Positions 7,510 through 14,776 of a stretch of 17,615 nt of DNA are shown here, one piece after another (the first letter of the stretch is position 1; each line of letters starts with the position of its first letter). The notes beneath the pieces are model-generated. The model worked only from the letters and a program-made list of their open reading frames with translations. It had not been told where the DNA came from and searched no databases. Made by a program: the position numbers and the translations under genes. Source of the DNA: JAFAXD01 sp035472475 (lineage in GTDB: Bacteria > Pseudomonadota > Alphaproteobacteria > Rhizobiales > Xanthobacteraceae); contig DATIPA010000174.1 of the NCBI GenBank assembly GCA_035472475.1, forward strand, positions 1 to 17,615. Direction: 5' to 3'.

Positions 7510-7953
7510 ATGATTGGCGATCGCAACGAATATGCGCGCAATCGGATGAAGCAACCCAGGCAGGGCGAACCACGGCCCGTGACAGCTGTGCCCAAGACCG
7601 TCGCGATCATCGATGACAACGCGGCCGTCCTCAAAGGCATCGAGCGTTTGTTGAACGCCCACGGCTTCGCCACCAAGGGCTTTTCGTCAGCGGAAGCCTT
7701 CCTGGCGTCGCAGCCGGCGACGGGCATCGACTGTGTGCTCCTGGATATCCATCTCGGGGGTATGTCGGGGATTGCGCTGCGCCGCGAGCTCTCCGCGTGC
7801 GGCTCGACGGTCCCGGTTATCTTCATGACTGCTTTCGACGACCAGGCGACACGGCAACAGGCGCAAGCGGCCGGCTGCGTAGCTTATCTGCGCAAGCCGT
7901 TCGCGGGGCAGCTGTTGATCGAGGCGATTGCACACGCTGGATCGGGTCGGTAG
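7510..7953 (+). CDS. Receiver-only response regulator (CheY/FixJ-N type)
   Basis: Up to 147 residues holding one receiver domain and nothing after it. Seen: acidic pair D35-D36 ('VAIIDDN'), phospho-acceptor D79 in 'VLLDIHLGG', T107 in 'FMTAFDD', K129 in 'LRKPF'. The sequence style is that of FixJ-like receivers. There is no DNA-binding domain, so output must come from phosphotransfer or protein contact. The start is uncertain: ATG 7510 is given, but ATG 7549 or GTG 7579 are possible and none has a strong ribosome site; the 23 codons before 7579 have weaker third-position GC, which hints at a later start. It ends 32 bp before the histidine kinase and is almost surely its partner. Confidence 0.82.
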   Translation: MIGDRNEYARNRMKQPRQGEPRPVTAVPKTVAIIDDNAAVLKGIERLLNAHGFATKGFSSAEAFLASQPATGIDCVLLDIHLGGMSGIALRRELSACGSTVPVIFMTAFDDQATRQQAQAAGCVAYLRKPFAGQLLIEAIAHAGSGR

Positions 7954-7985
7954 GGCCGGTCGGCGCGGAGGCCATAGCTGCTGCA

Positions 7986-9971
7986 ATGAACGGACAAATC
8001 CAAGGTCATTGGCAAGGACGCTACGGCGCGCGTGGCGCCGGGCGCGCGATGGTGACCGCCGTACTCATCGCGGGCACTGGTGCGCTTGCATCCTCCGCCT
8101 GTCTTGGAGGGGAGCCACCGACGCGGTCAGTCGTTATCATCGGCCAGGACGACGCAATCCTTCCTTGGAATATTGCGGTCAGCACCGTCGCGCGAACGAC
8201 ACTCAATGCCGACGCTGATCGTCGGGTGGTGATCTACGCCGAGGATCTGGATTTCGCCCGCTTCGGCGGAGACCGCTACAAACGGCAGCTGCAAAATCAT
8301 CTGCGCGAAAAATACATGTACGTGCCGGTCGGCGCACTGCTGGCGTTCGGGCCGATCGCGTTTGATTTCGTGATGAATGCGCGCGACTCGATCTGGCCGG
8401 GCGTCCCGGTGGTGTTTGGTGCCGTCGACGAGGCCACGGTGGCCCGAGCAAAGCTGCCGGCTGGCGTCACCGGACGCACGCTGCAGTTTCGCCTCGAGGA
8501 CATGGTTCAAAGCGCGACCGCGATCGTTCCGGACCTCAAGCAAGTTGCCCTCGTCGGTGATCCATTCGACCGCAGCAACTATTTCCGCAACTTCGGGTTG
8601 GAAGTTCCGGAACTCGCCAAGAACCTGCAATTCATCGACCTTACCGGTCTGCCGCTCAAAGAGGTGCGCCGGCGCGCCGCGCAGCTCCCCGAGCAAAGCG
8701 CGATTGCCTATACGGCGATCTACCGCGATGGCGACGGCTTTGACTACATGCCACGTGAGGCGCTTCGCTCTGTCGCCGACGTTGCCAATCGACCGATCGT
8801 GGTCCCGGCTGAGACTTACATCGGTTATGGAACGGTCGGCGGGATCGTCGCCACGCCCGTGCCGATTGCCGAGGATGCCGCGCGGCTCGCATTGCGCATC
8901 CTCGACGGCGCGCCGCCGTCTGATTTTCCGATCGCCCGTGGCGACTACATGAAGCCGATCTTCGACTGGCGCGAGCTGCAGCGCTGGGGCGTCCGCGAAA
9001 CGCGCCTGCCGCCGGGCAGCGAAGTTTTGTTCCGGCAGTTGAGCTTCTGGGAACAATATCGCGGGCTCACGCTCGCGGGTGCCGGCATCATCGCGGTTCA
9101 AGCGACGCTGATCACCGGGCTGTTCCTGGAGCGGCGCCGCCGCTCGGCTGCCGAGTTGGAGGCGCGCCGCCGTCTTGCCGAGGTCGCTCACATGAACCGC
9201 CGCGCCGGCATCGCGGCGCTGTCGGCCTCGATCGCGCATGAACTTAATCAGCCGCTGGGTGCAATCCTGAGCAACGCCGAGGCGGCCGAGCTCCTGCTCG
9301 ATCGCCAGCCACTCGATCTCGCGCTGGTGAAGGAAATGCTGAGCGATATTAGGCGATCCGATCAGCGCGCCGCCGACGTCATCACGCACATGCGCGAACT
9401 GCTGCGCCGGGACGACTCCGAGCCGCTTGAGATCGACATGAACGACGTGATCCGCCACGTCATCGAGCTACTCGCGCCCGAGGCGCGGCAGCGCGGCATC
9501 TTCGTCAGCACGGCGCTCGATTCCCGTCGCCTGTTGGTCCGCGCAAACTCGGTCCACATGCAGCAGGTCGTGCTCAATCTCGCGCTCAACGGCATGGACG
9601 CGATGCGGGACGTCGCGGCGGGCAACCGGCGCCTCACGATCCAGACCGCATTGCTCGACAACGCAGCTGTCGAAGTCGCGATTTCAGACTCAGGGCGGGG
9701 GATACCGGCCGATATAGTAAAGCGGGTGTTCGAACCGTTTTTTACCACCAAGCCCGAAGGTATCGGGCTCGGCTTGTCCATTGCGCACACCATCATCGAG
9801 CGGGCCGGGGGCGCGATCTCGGCTGAAAACAGGACTACCGGGGGCGCGGTCTTTCGCTTCAGCCTTCCGGCCGCGATCGCCCGTCCAGCGAAAAGCGACG
9901 CTGGCCGCCAAGCCGTTGGGGCGCACGCCGCCGATGGCGGCCGGCCGCCGTTGGAGCGCGCCGCGGGTTGA
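7986..9971 (+). CDS. Membrane histidine kinase with ABC-binding-protein-like sensor
   Basis: 661 residues from ATG 7986 (the open frame reaches back to 7797, but that part overlaps the response regulator). N-terminal hydrophobic segment about 22-38, then a periplasmic domain (about 47-345) resembling the ABC_sub_bind binding-protein family, a membrane helix at about 361-381, a short coiled linker (383-402), HisKA with H418 in 'SIAHELNQPLG', and HATPase with the N box 'VLNLALNGMDAM', DSGRG at 568-572, FTTK at 586-589 and GIGLGLS at 592-598. It probably binds a small ligand in the periplasm and phosphorylates the receiver encoded 32 bp upstream. GGAGG about 14 bases upstream supports the start only weakly; ATG 8049 is an alternative. 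The last 30 residues are low-complexity. The ligand is unknown. Confidence 0.85.
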   Translation: MNGQIQGHWQGRYGARGAGRAMVTAVLIAGTGALASSACLGGEPPTRSVVIIGQDDAILPWNIAVSTVARTTLNADADRRVVIYAEDLDFARFGGDRYKRQLQNHLREKYMYVPVGALLAFGPIAFDFVMNARDSIWPGVPVVFGAVDEATVARAKLPAGVTGRTLQFRLEDMVQSATAIVPDLKQVALVGDPFDRSNYFRNFGLEVPELAKNLQFIDLTGLPLKEVRRRAAQLPEQSAIAYTAIYRDGDGFDYMPREALRSVADVANRPIVVPAETYIGYGTVGGIVATPVPIAEDAARLALRILDGAPPSDFPIARGDYMKPIFDWRELQRWGVRETRLPPGSEVLFRQLSFWEQYRGLTLAGAGIIAVQATLITGLFLERRRRSAAELEARRRLAEVAHMNRRAGIAALSASIAHELNQPLGAILSNAEAAELLLDRQPLDLALVKEMLSDIRRSDQRAADVITHMRELLRRDDSEPLEIDMNDVIRHVIELLAPEARQRGIFVSTALDSRRLLVRANSVHMQQVVLNLALNGMDAMRDVAAGNRRLTIQTALLDNAAVEVAISDSGRGIPADIVKRVFEPFFTTKPEGIGLGLSIAHTIIERAGGAISAENRTTGGAVFRFSLPAAIARPAKSDAGRQAVGAHAADGGRPPLERAAG

Positions 9972-9996
9972 TAAGAACACGCCGTTTAGCCGATTT

Positions 9997-10020
9997 ATTG
10001 CACCTTGAGGCATTGCACCT
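9997..10020. repeat. Short direct repeat upstream of the repeat-protein gene
   Basis: ATTGCACCT occurs at 9997-10005 and again at 10012-10020, a 15-base period, about 105 bases before the start of the repeat-protein gene. Possibly a tandem regulator site, possibly chance. Confidence 0.25.
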
Positions 10021-10046
10021 AAGGACAATACGCGGGCCGCCCGAAT

Positions 10047-10071
10047 TGCTCTAAACGCTTGCCCTAGAGCA
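10047..10071. promoter_or_regulatory. Inverted repeat TGCTCTA-N11-TAGAGCA
   Basis: A perfect 7-base inverted repeat (10047-10053 and 10065-10071) in the leader of the repeat-protein gene. Sequences containing GCTCTAGAGC-like arms are frequent between genes in Rhizobiales, so this may be a dispersed palindromic element or an operator or mRNA hairpin in the leader. Confidence 0.35.
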
Positions 10072-10123
10072 GTTCATCCCAATCGGGCTGCAAACCATTC
10101 TCAACGAAAGAGAGGACGCCAAG

Positions 10124-10720
10124 ATGTCAAAACGCACGATGCTGATGGTCGGGGTTGCCGCGGTCGCTCTGACCGCCGCAGGCGCCGGCAAGTTCGCGCT
10201 TGCGCAGCAACCGCAAGGAGACGTGATCGGCGAGCTCACCAACAACGAAGGCATCTTCGTTGACGGCAAGACATTCAAAATCGCCAAGGGTAAGGCCAAG
10301 GGCGATCCCGCCGCCCAGATTGCCAAGCTCGGCGCCAAGGAAGTCGGTCCGGGCGCGATCGTCTTCCGCTACAACGACAAGCTCTACATGGTTGAGGGCA
10401 CGCCGGCGCCGGCGCCGCAGGCGATGAAGAACTTCCAGGATAACTGGAACGTCTCCTACATGAAGGGGATGAAGGACTTCCAGGACAACTTTGCCGTGTC
10501 CTACATGAAGGATCACCAGGCGGACGCCGACCCGGCTTACGCAAAGGCCTTCCAGGATTTCCAGAACAACTGGAATGTTTCCTACATGAAGGCGGCGCAG
10601 GACTTCCAGAGCAACTGGAACGTCTCCTACATGAAGAACTTCCAGGACAACTGGAACACGTCCTACATGAAGGCCGCCAAGGACTTCCAGGACAACTGGT
10701 CCACGTCCTACATGAAGTAA
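10124..10720 (+). CDS. Exported protein with six FQxNWxxSYMK tandem repeats, unknown function
   Basis: 198 residues. I do not recognise the family. Residues 1-27 look like a cleavable signal peptide (SKRT, hydrophobic core, ALA before Q28). Residues 28-95 form a non-repeat region with short beta-prone segments ('GIFVDGKTFKIAKGKAKG', 'AIVFRYNDKLYMVEG'). After a PAPAPQ hinge (94-99), the rest is six copies of [ND]-F-Q-x-N-[WF]-x-[VT]-S-Y-M-K starting at residues 103, 118, 145, 160, 172 and 187. Spacings are 15, 27, 15, 12 and 15; one acidic insert (130-142) separates copies 2 and 3. The protein ends exactly on the last YMK. The ribosome site GAGAGGA lies shortly before the ATG. Each repeat has an aromatic-N-x-x-S-Y-M-K pattern suited to a surface-binding or fibre-forming array, but function is unknown. 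A strong hairpin follows. Confidence 0.8.
   Translation: MSKRTMLMVGVAAVALTAAGAGKFALAQQPQGDVIGELTNNEGIFVDGKTFKIAKGKAKGDPAAQIAKLGAKEVGPGAIVFRYNDKLYMVEGTPAPAPQAMKNFQDNWNVSYMKGMKDFQDNFAVSYMKDHQADADPAYAKAFQDFQNNWNVSYMKAAQDFQSNWNVSYMKNFQDNWNTSYMKAAKDFQDNWSTSYMK
10430..10717 (+). repeat. In-gene tandem repeat array, six units
   Basis: Units start at 10430, 10475, 10556, 10601, 10637 and 10682. Every unit ends in the same 12 bases, TCCTACATGAAG, and most begin with TTCCAGGA or a one-base variant. Unit length is 36 or 45 bases, always in frame. Conservation of synonymous positions points to recent duplication or gene conversion. Confidence 0.85.
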
Positions 10721-10730
10721 CGTAAAGCGC

Positions 10731-10782
10731 ACAAATTCGCCCGCCCCGCCGCCGCAAGCGGTTGGGCGGGCGATGCATTTGT
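10731..10782. terminator. Long GC-rich hairpin between convergent genes (bidirectional terminator)
   Basis: The core stem pairs TCGCCCGCCC (10737-10746) with GGGCGGGCGA (10764-10773). Outer arms ACAAAT (10731-10736) and ATTTGT (10777-10782) extend it past a 3-base bulge. The loop holds a small CCGC/GCGG stem. It lies 10 bp after the repeat-protein stop and 17 bp beyond the stop of the minus-strand small gene, so it can serve both. There is no long T-tract, so termination strength is uncertain. Confidence 0.6.
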
Positions 10783-10799
10783 GGGTTGCGCAGCGGGCG

Positions 10800-10997
10800 T
10801 CAGCTCGCCGATGGTCCGCGCATCAGCTTGAGCGCCGCCTCGATGTGCCGCCAGGTTTCTGCCTGCTCCTCGTCGCCCTGCTGCGCAAGCGTCGTGGCCT
10901 TTTGCGCGGCTTCGGCGATCGCCTTGGGGCCGTGCGCCTCGAACAGTTGCCGCGCGTAGTCGTAGACTTCGAGCTCGCTCATCTCGATCTGTGTCAT
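10800..10997 (-). CDS. Conserved small protein, 65 residues, unknown function
   Basis: Starts at ATG 10995-10997, with AGAGGAG about 9 bases upstream on the minus strand, a good ribosome site; a longer frame to 11075 exists but its extra residues look non-coding. The protein is small, acidic and helical, with the pattern 'VYDYARQLFEAHGPKAIAEAAQKA', cut here into 'VYDYARQLFEAHG' and 'AIAEAAQKA', followed by 'GDEEQAETWRHIEAAL'. Such short soluble proteins, which read like a helical hairpin, are common in Rhizobiales genomes as hypothetical proteins; I know no function. It converges on the repeat-protein gene across the hairpin at 10731-10782. Confidence 0.75.
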   Translation of the reverse strand: MTQIEMSELEVYDYARQLFEAHGPKAIAEAAQKATTLAQQGDEEQAETWRHIEAALKLMRGPSAS

Positions 10998-11217
10998 GGC
11001 GTCGTGCTCCTCTGGTCTGATTGGAAGCACCCCCGCACCCGCATGCGGTCGTTGACACAATCCGGAGATCCGCATCCTAGCACCCCGGTCGCGCCCGCGT
11101 AACGTTGGCCGATTGAATCGATCAGGCGCCGGACGTATGGTTCACTTCGGCAGCAAGCAGGCGCGCCCCGAAGCGGCGGCCAGCGAGGGCAGCCCTCACG
11201 CGCGTTTGCGGCGCAGT

Positions 11218-11223
11218 GGAGGG
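11218..11223 (+). promoter_or_regulatory. Ribosome binding site that sets the deacylase start
   Basis: GGAGGG is 7 bases before GTG 11231. The upstream in-frame GTG at 11216 overlaps this site and is therefore unlikely to be the start. Confidence 0.65.
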
Positions 11224-11230
11224 TTTTGCC

Positions 11231-11701
11231 GTGTCGATCGCCCCGACCCTGCAGAGATATCTCGCAAGTCACCACATCGACTACGACCTTGTCGCCCATC
11301 AGGCGACGGGGTCGTCGATGCACACCGCCGGTGCGTGCCAAATTCCGGCCGATCGTCTCGCCAAGGGCGTCGTGCTGCGGACCGGCGATGGCTACGTGCT
11401 GGCCGTGCTGCCGGCGTGTCAGCGCCTCCGGCGCGGCGATCTGACCGGAAGGTTCGGCAAGGCGTGCGCGCTCGCCACTGAGCACGAGCTCGATCAACTG
11501 TTCCCCGACTGCGTTCACGGTGCCGTCCCGGCGGTCGGCGAATGTTACGGCCTCGACGTCGTGGTGGAGGATAGCCTGCACGATGCGCCGGAGGTCTACT
11601 TCGAGGCCGGCGACCACACGACGCTCGTGCACCTCAGTCAGGAGCAGTTTGCGCGGCTCACCGCCAACGCGCCGCACGGATGCTTCACCACGCCATCATG
11701 A
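11231..11701 (+). CDS. YbaK/ProX-type aminoacyl-tRNA deacylase-like protein
   Basis: 156 residues from GTG 11231 (ribosome site at 11218-11223). It resembles the YbaK/prolyl-tRNA editing domain family, which hydrolyses mischarged aminoacyl-tRNAs in trans. Seen: 'LAKGVVLR' at 43-50 with the conserved Lys (K45) of the family, 'GAVPAVG' at 97-103 (the GxxPPxG loop with one Pro as Ala), and 'EVYFEAGDHTTLVHL' at 121-135, the end strand and helix. It is cytoplasmic, with no membrane segment. The TGA ends 10 bp before the glnA-like gene, so the two are probably co-transcribed, an odd pairing with no obvious metabolic link. Which tRNA it would edit cannot be told. Confidence 0.78.
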   Translation: MSIAPTLQRYLASHHIDYDLVAHQATGSSMHTAGACQIPADRLAKGVVLRTGDGYVLAVLPACQRLRRGDLTGRFGKACALATEHELDQLFPDCVHGAVPAVGECYGLDVVVEDSLHDAPEVYFEAGDHTTLVHLSQEQFARLTANAPHGCFTTPS

Positions 11702-11711
11702 GGAAACCTCC

Positions 11712-13133
11712 ATGTCCTACGACTGCAAGAGTCCCGACGATGTTCTGAAAGTCATCAAGGACGACAAGGTCGAAATGATCGATCTGCGCTTTACCGATCT
11801 GCCGGGGCTTTGGCAGCATTTTTCGCTGCCGCCGCGCGCGCTCGGCGCCGACAGTTTCAGTGACGGCGTTGGCTTCGACGGCTCCTCGATCCGCGGATTT
11901 CAGGAAATCCAGGAAAGCGACATGCTGGTCGTCCCCGACGCGACCACAGCGTTCCTGGATCCGTTCGCCGAGGTCCCGACGCTGGTGCTGATCTGCGGTA
12001 TTTCCGATCCGATCACCGGCCGCCCCTACAGCCGTGACCCGCGCTACGTCGCGCAAAAGGCGGAAACCTATCTACGCGGCACACGCGTCGGTGACGCCGC
12101 CTATTTCGGGCCCGAGCTCGAGCACTTCGTCTTCAACGAGGTGCACTACGATCAAGGCACCAACTACGGCTACTACGAAATCGACGCCATGGAGGCGAAC
12201 TGGAAGGCGCGCGGCGGCACCGGCCTCGGCCACAAGCTGCGCCCGAAGGAAGGCTACTTTCCGGTGCCGCCGGCCGACGCCCTGCAGGACGCCCGCTCCA
12301 GCATGGTGATCGCGCTCGAGCGCATCGGCATCGCGATCGAGGCCCACCACCACGAAGTCGCAACCGGCGGCCAGGGCGAGATCGACATGCGCTTTGCCGC
12401 GCTCACCCGCATGGCCGACAACGTCATGATCTACAAATACGTGGTGAAGAATGTCGCGCGCCAGCGCGGCATGACCGCGACCTTCATGCCGAAACCGCTC
12501 TATGGCGACAACGGGTCCGGCATGCACGTGCATCAGAGCATCTGGCAAGGCGACCGGCCGATTTTCGCGGGCGACGGGTACGCGGGCTCGAGCGAGACCA
12601 TGCGCCATTACATCGGCGGGCTGTTGAAGCACGCGCCGGCGCTGCTGGCGATCTGCGCGCCGACCGTGAACTCCTACCGGCGGCTGGTGCCGGGCTTCGA
12701 AGCGCCGGTCAACCTCGGCTACTCGCAGCGCAATCGCTCGGCCGCGTGCCGCATTCCGATGTACTCGACGAGCCCGAAGGCGAAGCGCGTCGAGTTCCGC
12801 TGCCCGGATCCCGCGTGCAATCCCTATCTGGCGTTCGCTGCGATGTTGATGGCCGGGCTCGACGGAGTTACAAACCGGATCAATCCCGGTGATCCGATCG
12901 ACAAGAATCTCTACGACCTGCCGCCGGAGGAGCGCGCGAGGGTTCCGTCGGCTCCCGGCTCGCTCGACGAGGCCCTCGACGCGCTCGAAGGCGATCACGC
13001 CTTCCTGCTCAAGGGTGACGTCTTCACCCGGGACGTGGTGGAAACGTACATCGCCTACAAGCGCGCGCGGGAGATCGACGAGATTCGTCTGCGCCCGCAT
13101 CCGTACGAGTTCTTGCTCTATTACGACGTTTGA
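11712..13133 (+). CDS. glnA: Glutamine synthetase type I (paralogue of GlnA)
   Basis: 473 residues, normal for dodecameric GSI, which makes glutamine from glutamate, ammonia and ATP. Seen: 'DLRFTDLPGLWQHFSLP' near the N-terminus, 'GFDGSSIRGF' at 54-63, 'ELEHFVFN' at 135-142 with metal-binding glutamates, 'HHHEVATGGQGEID' at 212-225, 'GDNGSGMHVH' at 265-274, 'NRSAACRIP' at 341-349, 'EFRCPDPACNPYLAF' at 361-375, and the adenylylation loop 'NLYDLPPEE' with Y401 intact, so control by GlnE is possible. The start ATG has GAGGAAA just upstream. The usual alphaproteobacterial neighbour glnB is absent; a YbaK-like gene precedes it instead, and the N-terminal wording differs from housekeeping GlnA as I remember it. 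It may therefore be a second copy. It converges on the GMC gene with a 20 bp gap. Confidence 0.9.
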   Translation: MSYDCKSPDDVLKVIKDDKVEMIDLRFTDLPGLWQHFSLPPRALGADSFSDGVGFDGSSIRGFQEIQESDMLVVPDATTAFLDPFAEVPTLVLICGISDPITGRPYSRDPRYVAQKAETYLRGTRVGDAAYFGPELEHFVFNEVHYDQGTNYGYYEIDAMEANWKARGGTGLGHKLRPKEGYFPVPPADALQDARSSMVIALERIGIAIEAHHHEVATGGQGEIDMRFAALTRMADNVMIYKYVVKNVARQRGMTATFMPKPLYGDNGSGMHVHQSIWQGDRPIFAGDGYAGSSETMRHYIGGLLKHAPALLAICAPTVNSYRRLVPGFEAPVNLGYSQRNRSAACRIPMYSTSPKAKRVEFRCPDPACNPYLAFAAMLMAGLDGVTNRINPGDPIDKNLYDLPPEERARVPSAPGSLDEALDALEGDHAFLLKGDVFTRDVVETYIAYKRAREIDEIRLRPHPYEFLLYYDV

Positions 13134-13153
13134 CGCTGCCGTCGCGCCACCGC

Positions 13154-14776
13154 TTACGCCGCCGCGGCGAGCGCGGGCTTTCCGGCAATGAGATCGGCGG
13201 CGCGCTCGGCCATCATCAGCACGCAGGCGTTGATGTGGGCGGTGACCAGATCGGGCATCGCCGACGCATCGACCACGCGCAGCCGATCGATACCGCGCAC
13301 CCGCAGCTGTGGGTCGAGCACCGCTTCCGGGCCGAGGCCGATCGGGCAGGTCGACGCCGGATGATGCACGGTGATCATCGTCTTGCGGATGAAGGCGTCG
13401 ATATCGGCGTCGCTTTTGACGTCCGCGCCCGGCGAGACCTCTTCGCCGCGAAACTTGTCCATTGCCTTCTGCGCTGCGATCTCGCGCCCGCGCCGGAACC
13501 CCTCGCGCAAGGTCGGCAGGTCGTTGGGCGCCGAGAAGAAATTGAACTTGACGCGCGCGCGCTCGCGCGGGTCGGCCGAGCGCAGCAGGACTTCGCCGCG
13601 GCTGTCGGGATGCATGATGGCGGGGCGGATGCCGAATGCGTCGGCATATGCCTGCTTCACGCCCGGGAACCACAGGTGCGCCCACGGCGGGGAGCCCGGA
13701 AACATGTATTCGACGTCGGGCGTGGCGAGCTCCGGCCGCGTCTTGATGAACGCAAGGATGCCGCTCGGGATTGTGGTGGCGGGGCCGGAGCCCAGAAAAT
13801 ATGCGCGCAGCATGTTCATCGCCATGCGGTCGAATCGCATCAGGTCGCGAAACAGTCCTGGCGCCTTGCGCTGGTAAAAGATCACGGCGGCCTGATGGTC
13901 CTGCAGATTTTTGCCGACCGGCAGGTCGACCAGCGGATCGATGCCGACGCTGCGCAAATGGTCTGCCGGCCCGATCCCCGACAGCATCAGGAGCTGCGGC
14001 GTGTTGAACGTGCCGCCCGACAGTATCACTTCCCGCTCGGCGTAGACGCGTTCCGTCGTGTCGTTTCTGGTCAACTCAATCCCGACGGCGCGCTGGCCCT
14101 CGATCAGGACTTTGCCGGCCAGTACGCGCGTCATCAGCGTCAGATTGCTGCGGCGAAGGGCAGGCTTGAGATAGGCGGTCGATGCGGACGAGCGCCGCCC
14201 GTTGCGGATTGTGTATTGGCTCCTGGCGAAGCCTTCGGTGTCGCCGGCGCTGTTGTCCGCGATGATGCGGTACCCGGCCGCTTTCCCGGCCTCGAGCCAC
14301 GCGTCGTAGATCGGATCGGCGACGCGCGCCCATTCAACGCCGATCGGCCCGTCGCCGCCGCGCGTGTCGGTCGCGCCGTCGATCCAGGTCTCGGTACGCT
14401 TGAAGTACGGCAGCACGTCCGCGTAGGACCAGCCGAGCGCGCCTTTTTGCGCCCAGCGGTCGTAGTCGCGTTGATCGCCGCGCGTGTAGCCGGTGACGTT
14501 GATCGAGGACGAGCCGCCCAGCACCTTGCCGCGCATCGCCTCAACCTTACGGCCGCCGAGATTCGGTTCCGGCTCCGAGCGATAGCCCCAGTCGTGCAAC
14601 GTGTGCTTGTGCATCATCCCAATGCCCAGCGGGATGTGGATCAGCGGATCGATGTCCCATCCCCCGGCTTCCAGTAGAGCGACGCGCACGCTCGGATCCG
14701 CGCTCAGCCGGTTTGCCAGAACACAGCCGGCCGAGCCGGCACCGACGATGATGTAGTCGTAACGGTGCGTGGTCAT
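13154..14776 (-). CDS. GMC family FAD-dependent oxidoreductase (choline dehydrogenase-like)
   Basis: 540 residues, full length for the glucose-methanol-choline family. Seen: FAD-binding 'IIVGAGSAGCVLANRLS' at 9-25, 'LLEAGG' at 34-39, GMC signature 1 around 'MRGKVLGGSSSINVTGY' at 81-97, signature 2 'SGGTFNTPQLLMLSGIGP' at 253-270, the catalytic His in 'VHHPASTCPIG' at 470-480 (H471/H472) and the C-terminal 'DASAMPDLVTAHINACVLM' with N516. No signal peptide, so cytoplasmic. It oxidises an alcohol to an aldehyde using FAD, with choline, polyethylene-glycol-type or aromatic alcohols as family substrates; the actual one is unknown. The start ATG 14776 has GAGGA directly before it, unusually close. 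It is divergent from the MetE-like gene (169 bp gap), which suggests a shared catabolic theme. Confidence 0.88.
   Translation of the reverse strand: MTTHRYDYIIVGAGSAGCVLANRLSADPSVRVALLEAGGWDIDPLIHIPLGIGMMHKHTLHDWGYRSEPEPNLGGRKVEAMRGKVLGGSSSINVTGYTRGDQRDYDRWAQKGALGWSYADVLPYFKRTETWIDGATDTRGGDGPIGVEWARVADPIYDAWLEAGKAAGYRIIADNSAGDTEGFARSQYTIRNGRRSSASTAYLKPALRRSNLTLMTRVLAGKVLIEGQRAVGIELTRNDTTERVYAEREVILSGGTFNTPQLLMLSGIGPADHLRSVGIDPLVDLPVGKNLQDHQAAVIFYQRKAPGLFRDLMRFDRMAMNMLRAYFLGSGPATTIPSGILAFIKTRPELATPDVEYMFPGSPPWAHLWFPGVKQAYADAFGIRPAIMHPDSRGEVLLRSADPRERARVKFNFFSAPNDLPTLREGFRRGREIAAQKAMDKFRGEEVSPGADVKSDADIDAFIRKTMITVHHPASTCPIGLGPEAVLDPQLRVRGIDRLRVVDASAMPDLVTAHINACVLMMAERAADLIAGKPALAAAA

Noticed and set aside
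7797..7985. Longer N-terminus for the histidine kinase
   Set aside because: These 63 codons overlap the response-regulator gene in another frame and read as its shadow; the hydrophobic signal segment begins after ATG 7986.
8127..9458. 443-codon minus-strand open frame
   Set aside because: Antisense of the histidine kinase; its composition is shadow-like (His/Arg/Asp-rich) and it has no recognisable domain.
10430..10717. Possible CRISPR-like or intergenic repeat array
   Set aside because: The repeats are in frame, encode a constant peptide, and have no spacers of unique sequence; no cas gene is near.
10127..10732. A 201-codon minus-strand open frame with repeats (leucine-valine-rich) opposite the repeat protein
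   Set aside because: It is the antisense shadow of the repeat array; it has no ribosome site or signal peptide, while the plus strand has both.
12072..13685. 537-codon minus-strand open frame
   Set aside because: It lies opposite glutamine synthetase and part of the GMC gene; Arg/Ala-rich composition is typical of a high-GC shadow frame.
13130..14677. 515-codon plus-strand open frame
   Set aside because: Antisense of the GMC oxidoreductase, whose motifs are full and clear on minus; no family motif is seen in the plus frame.
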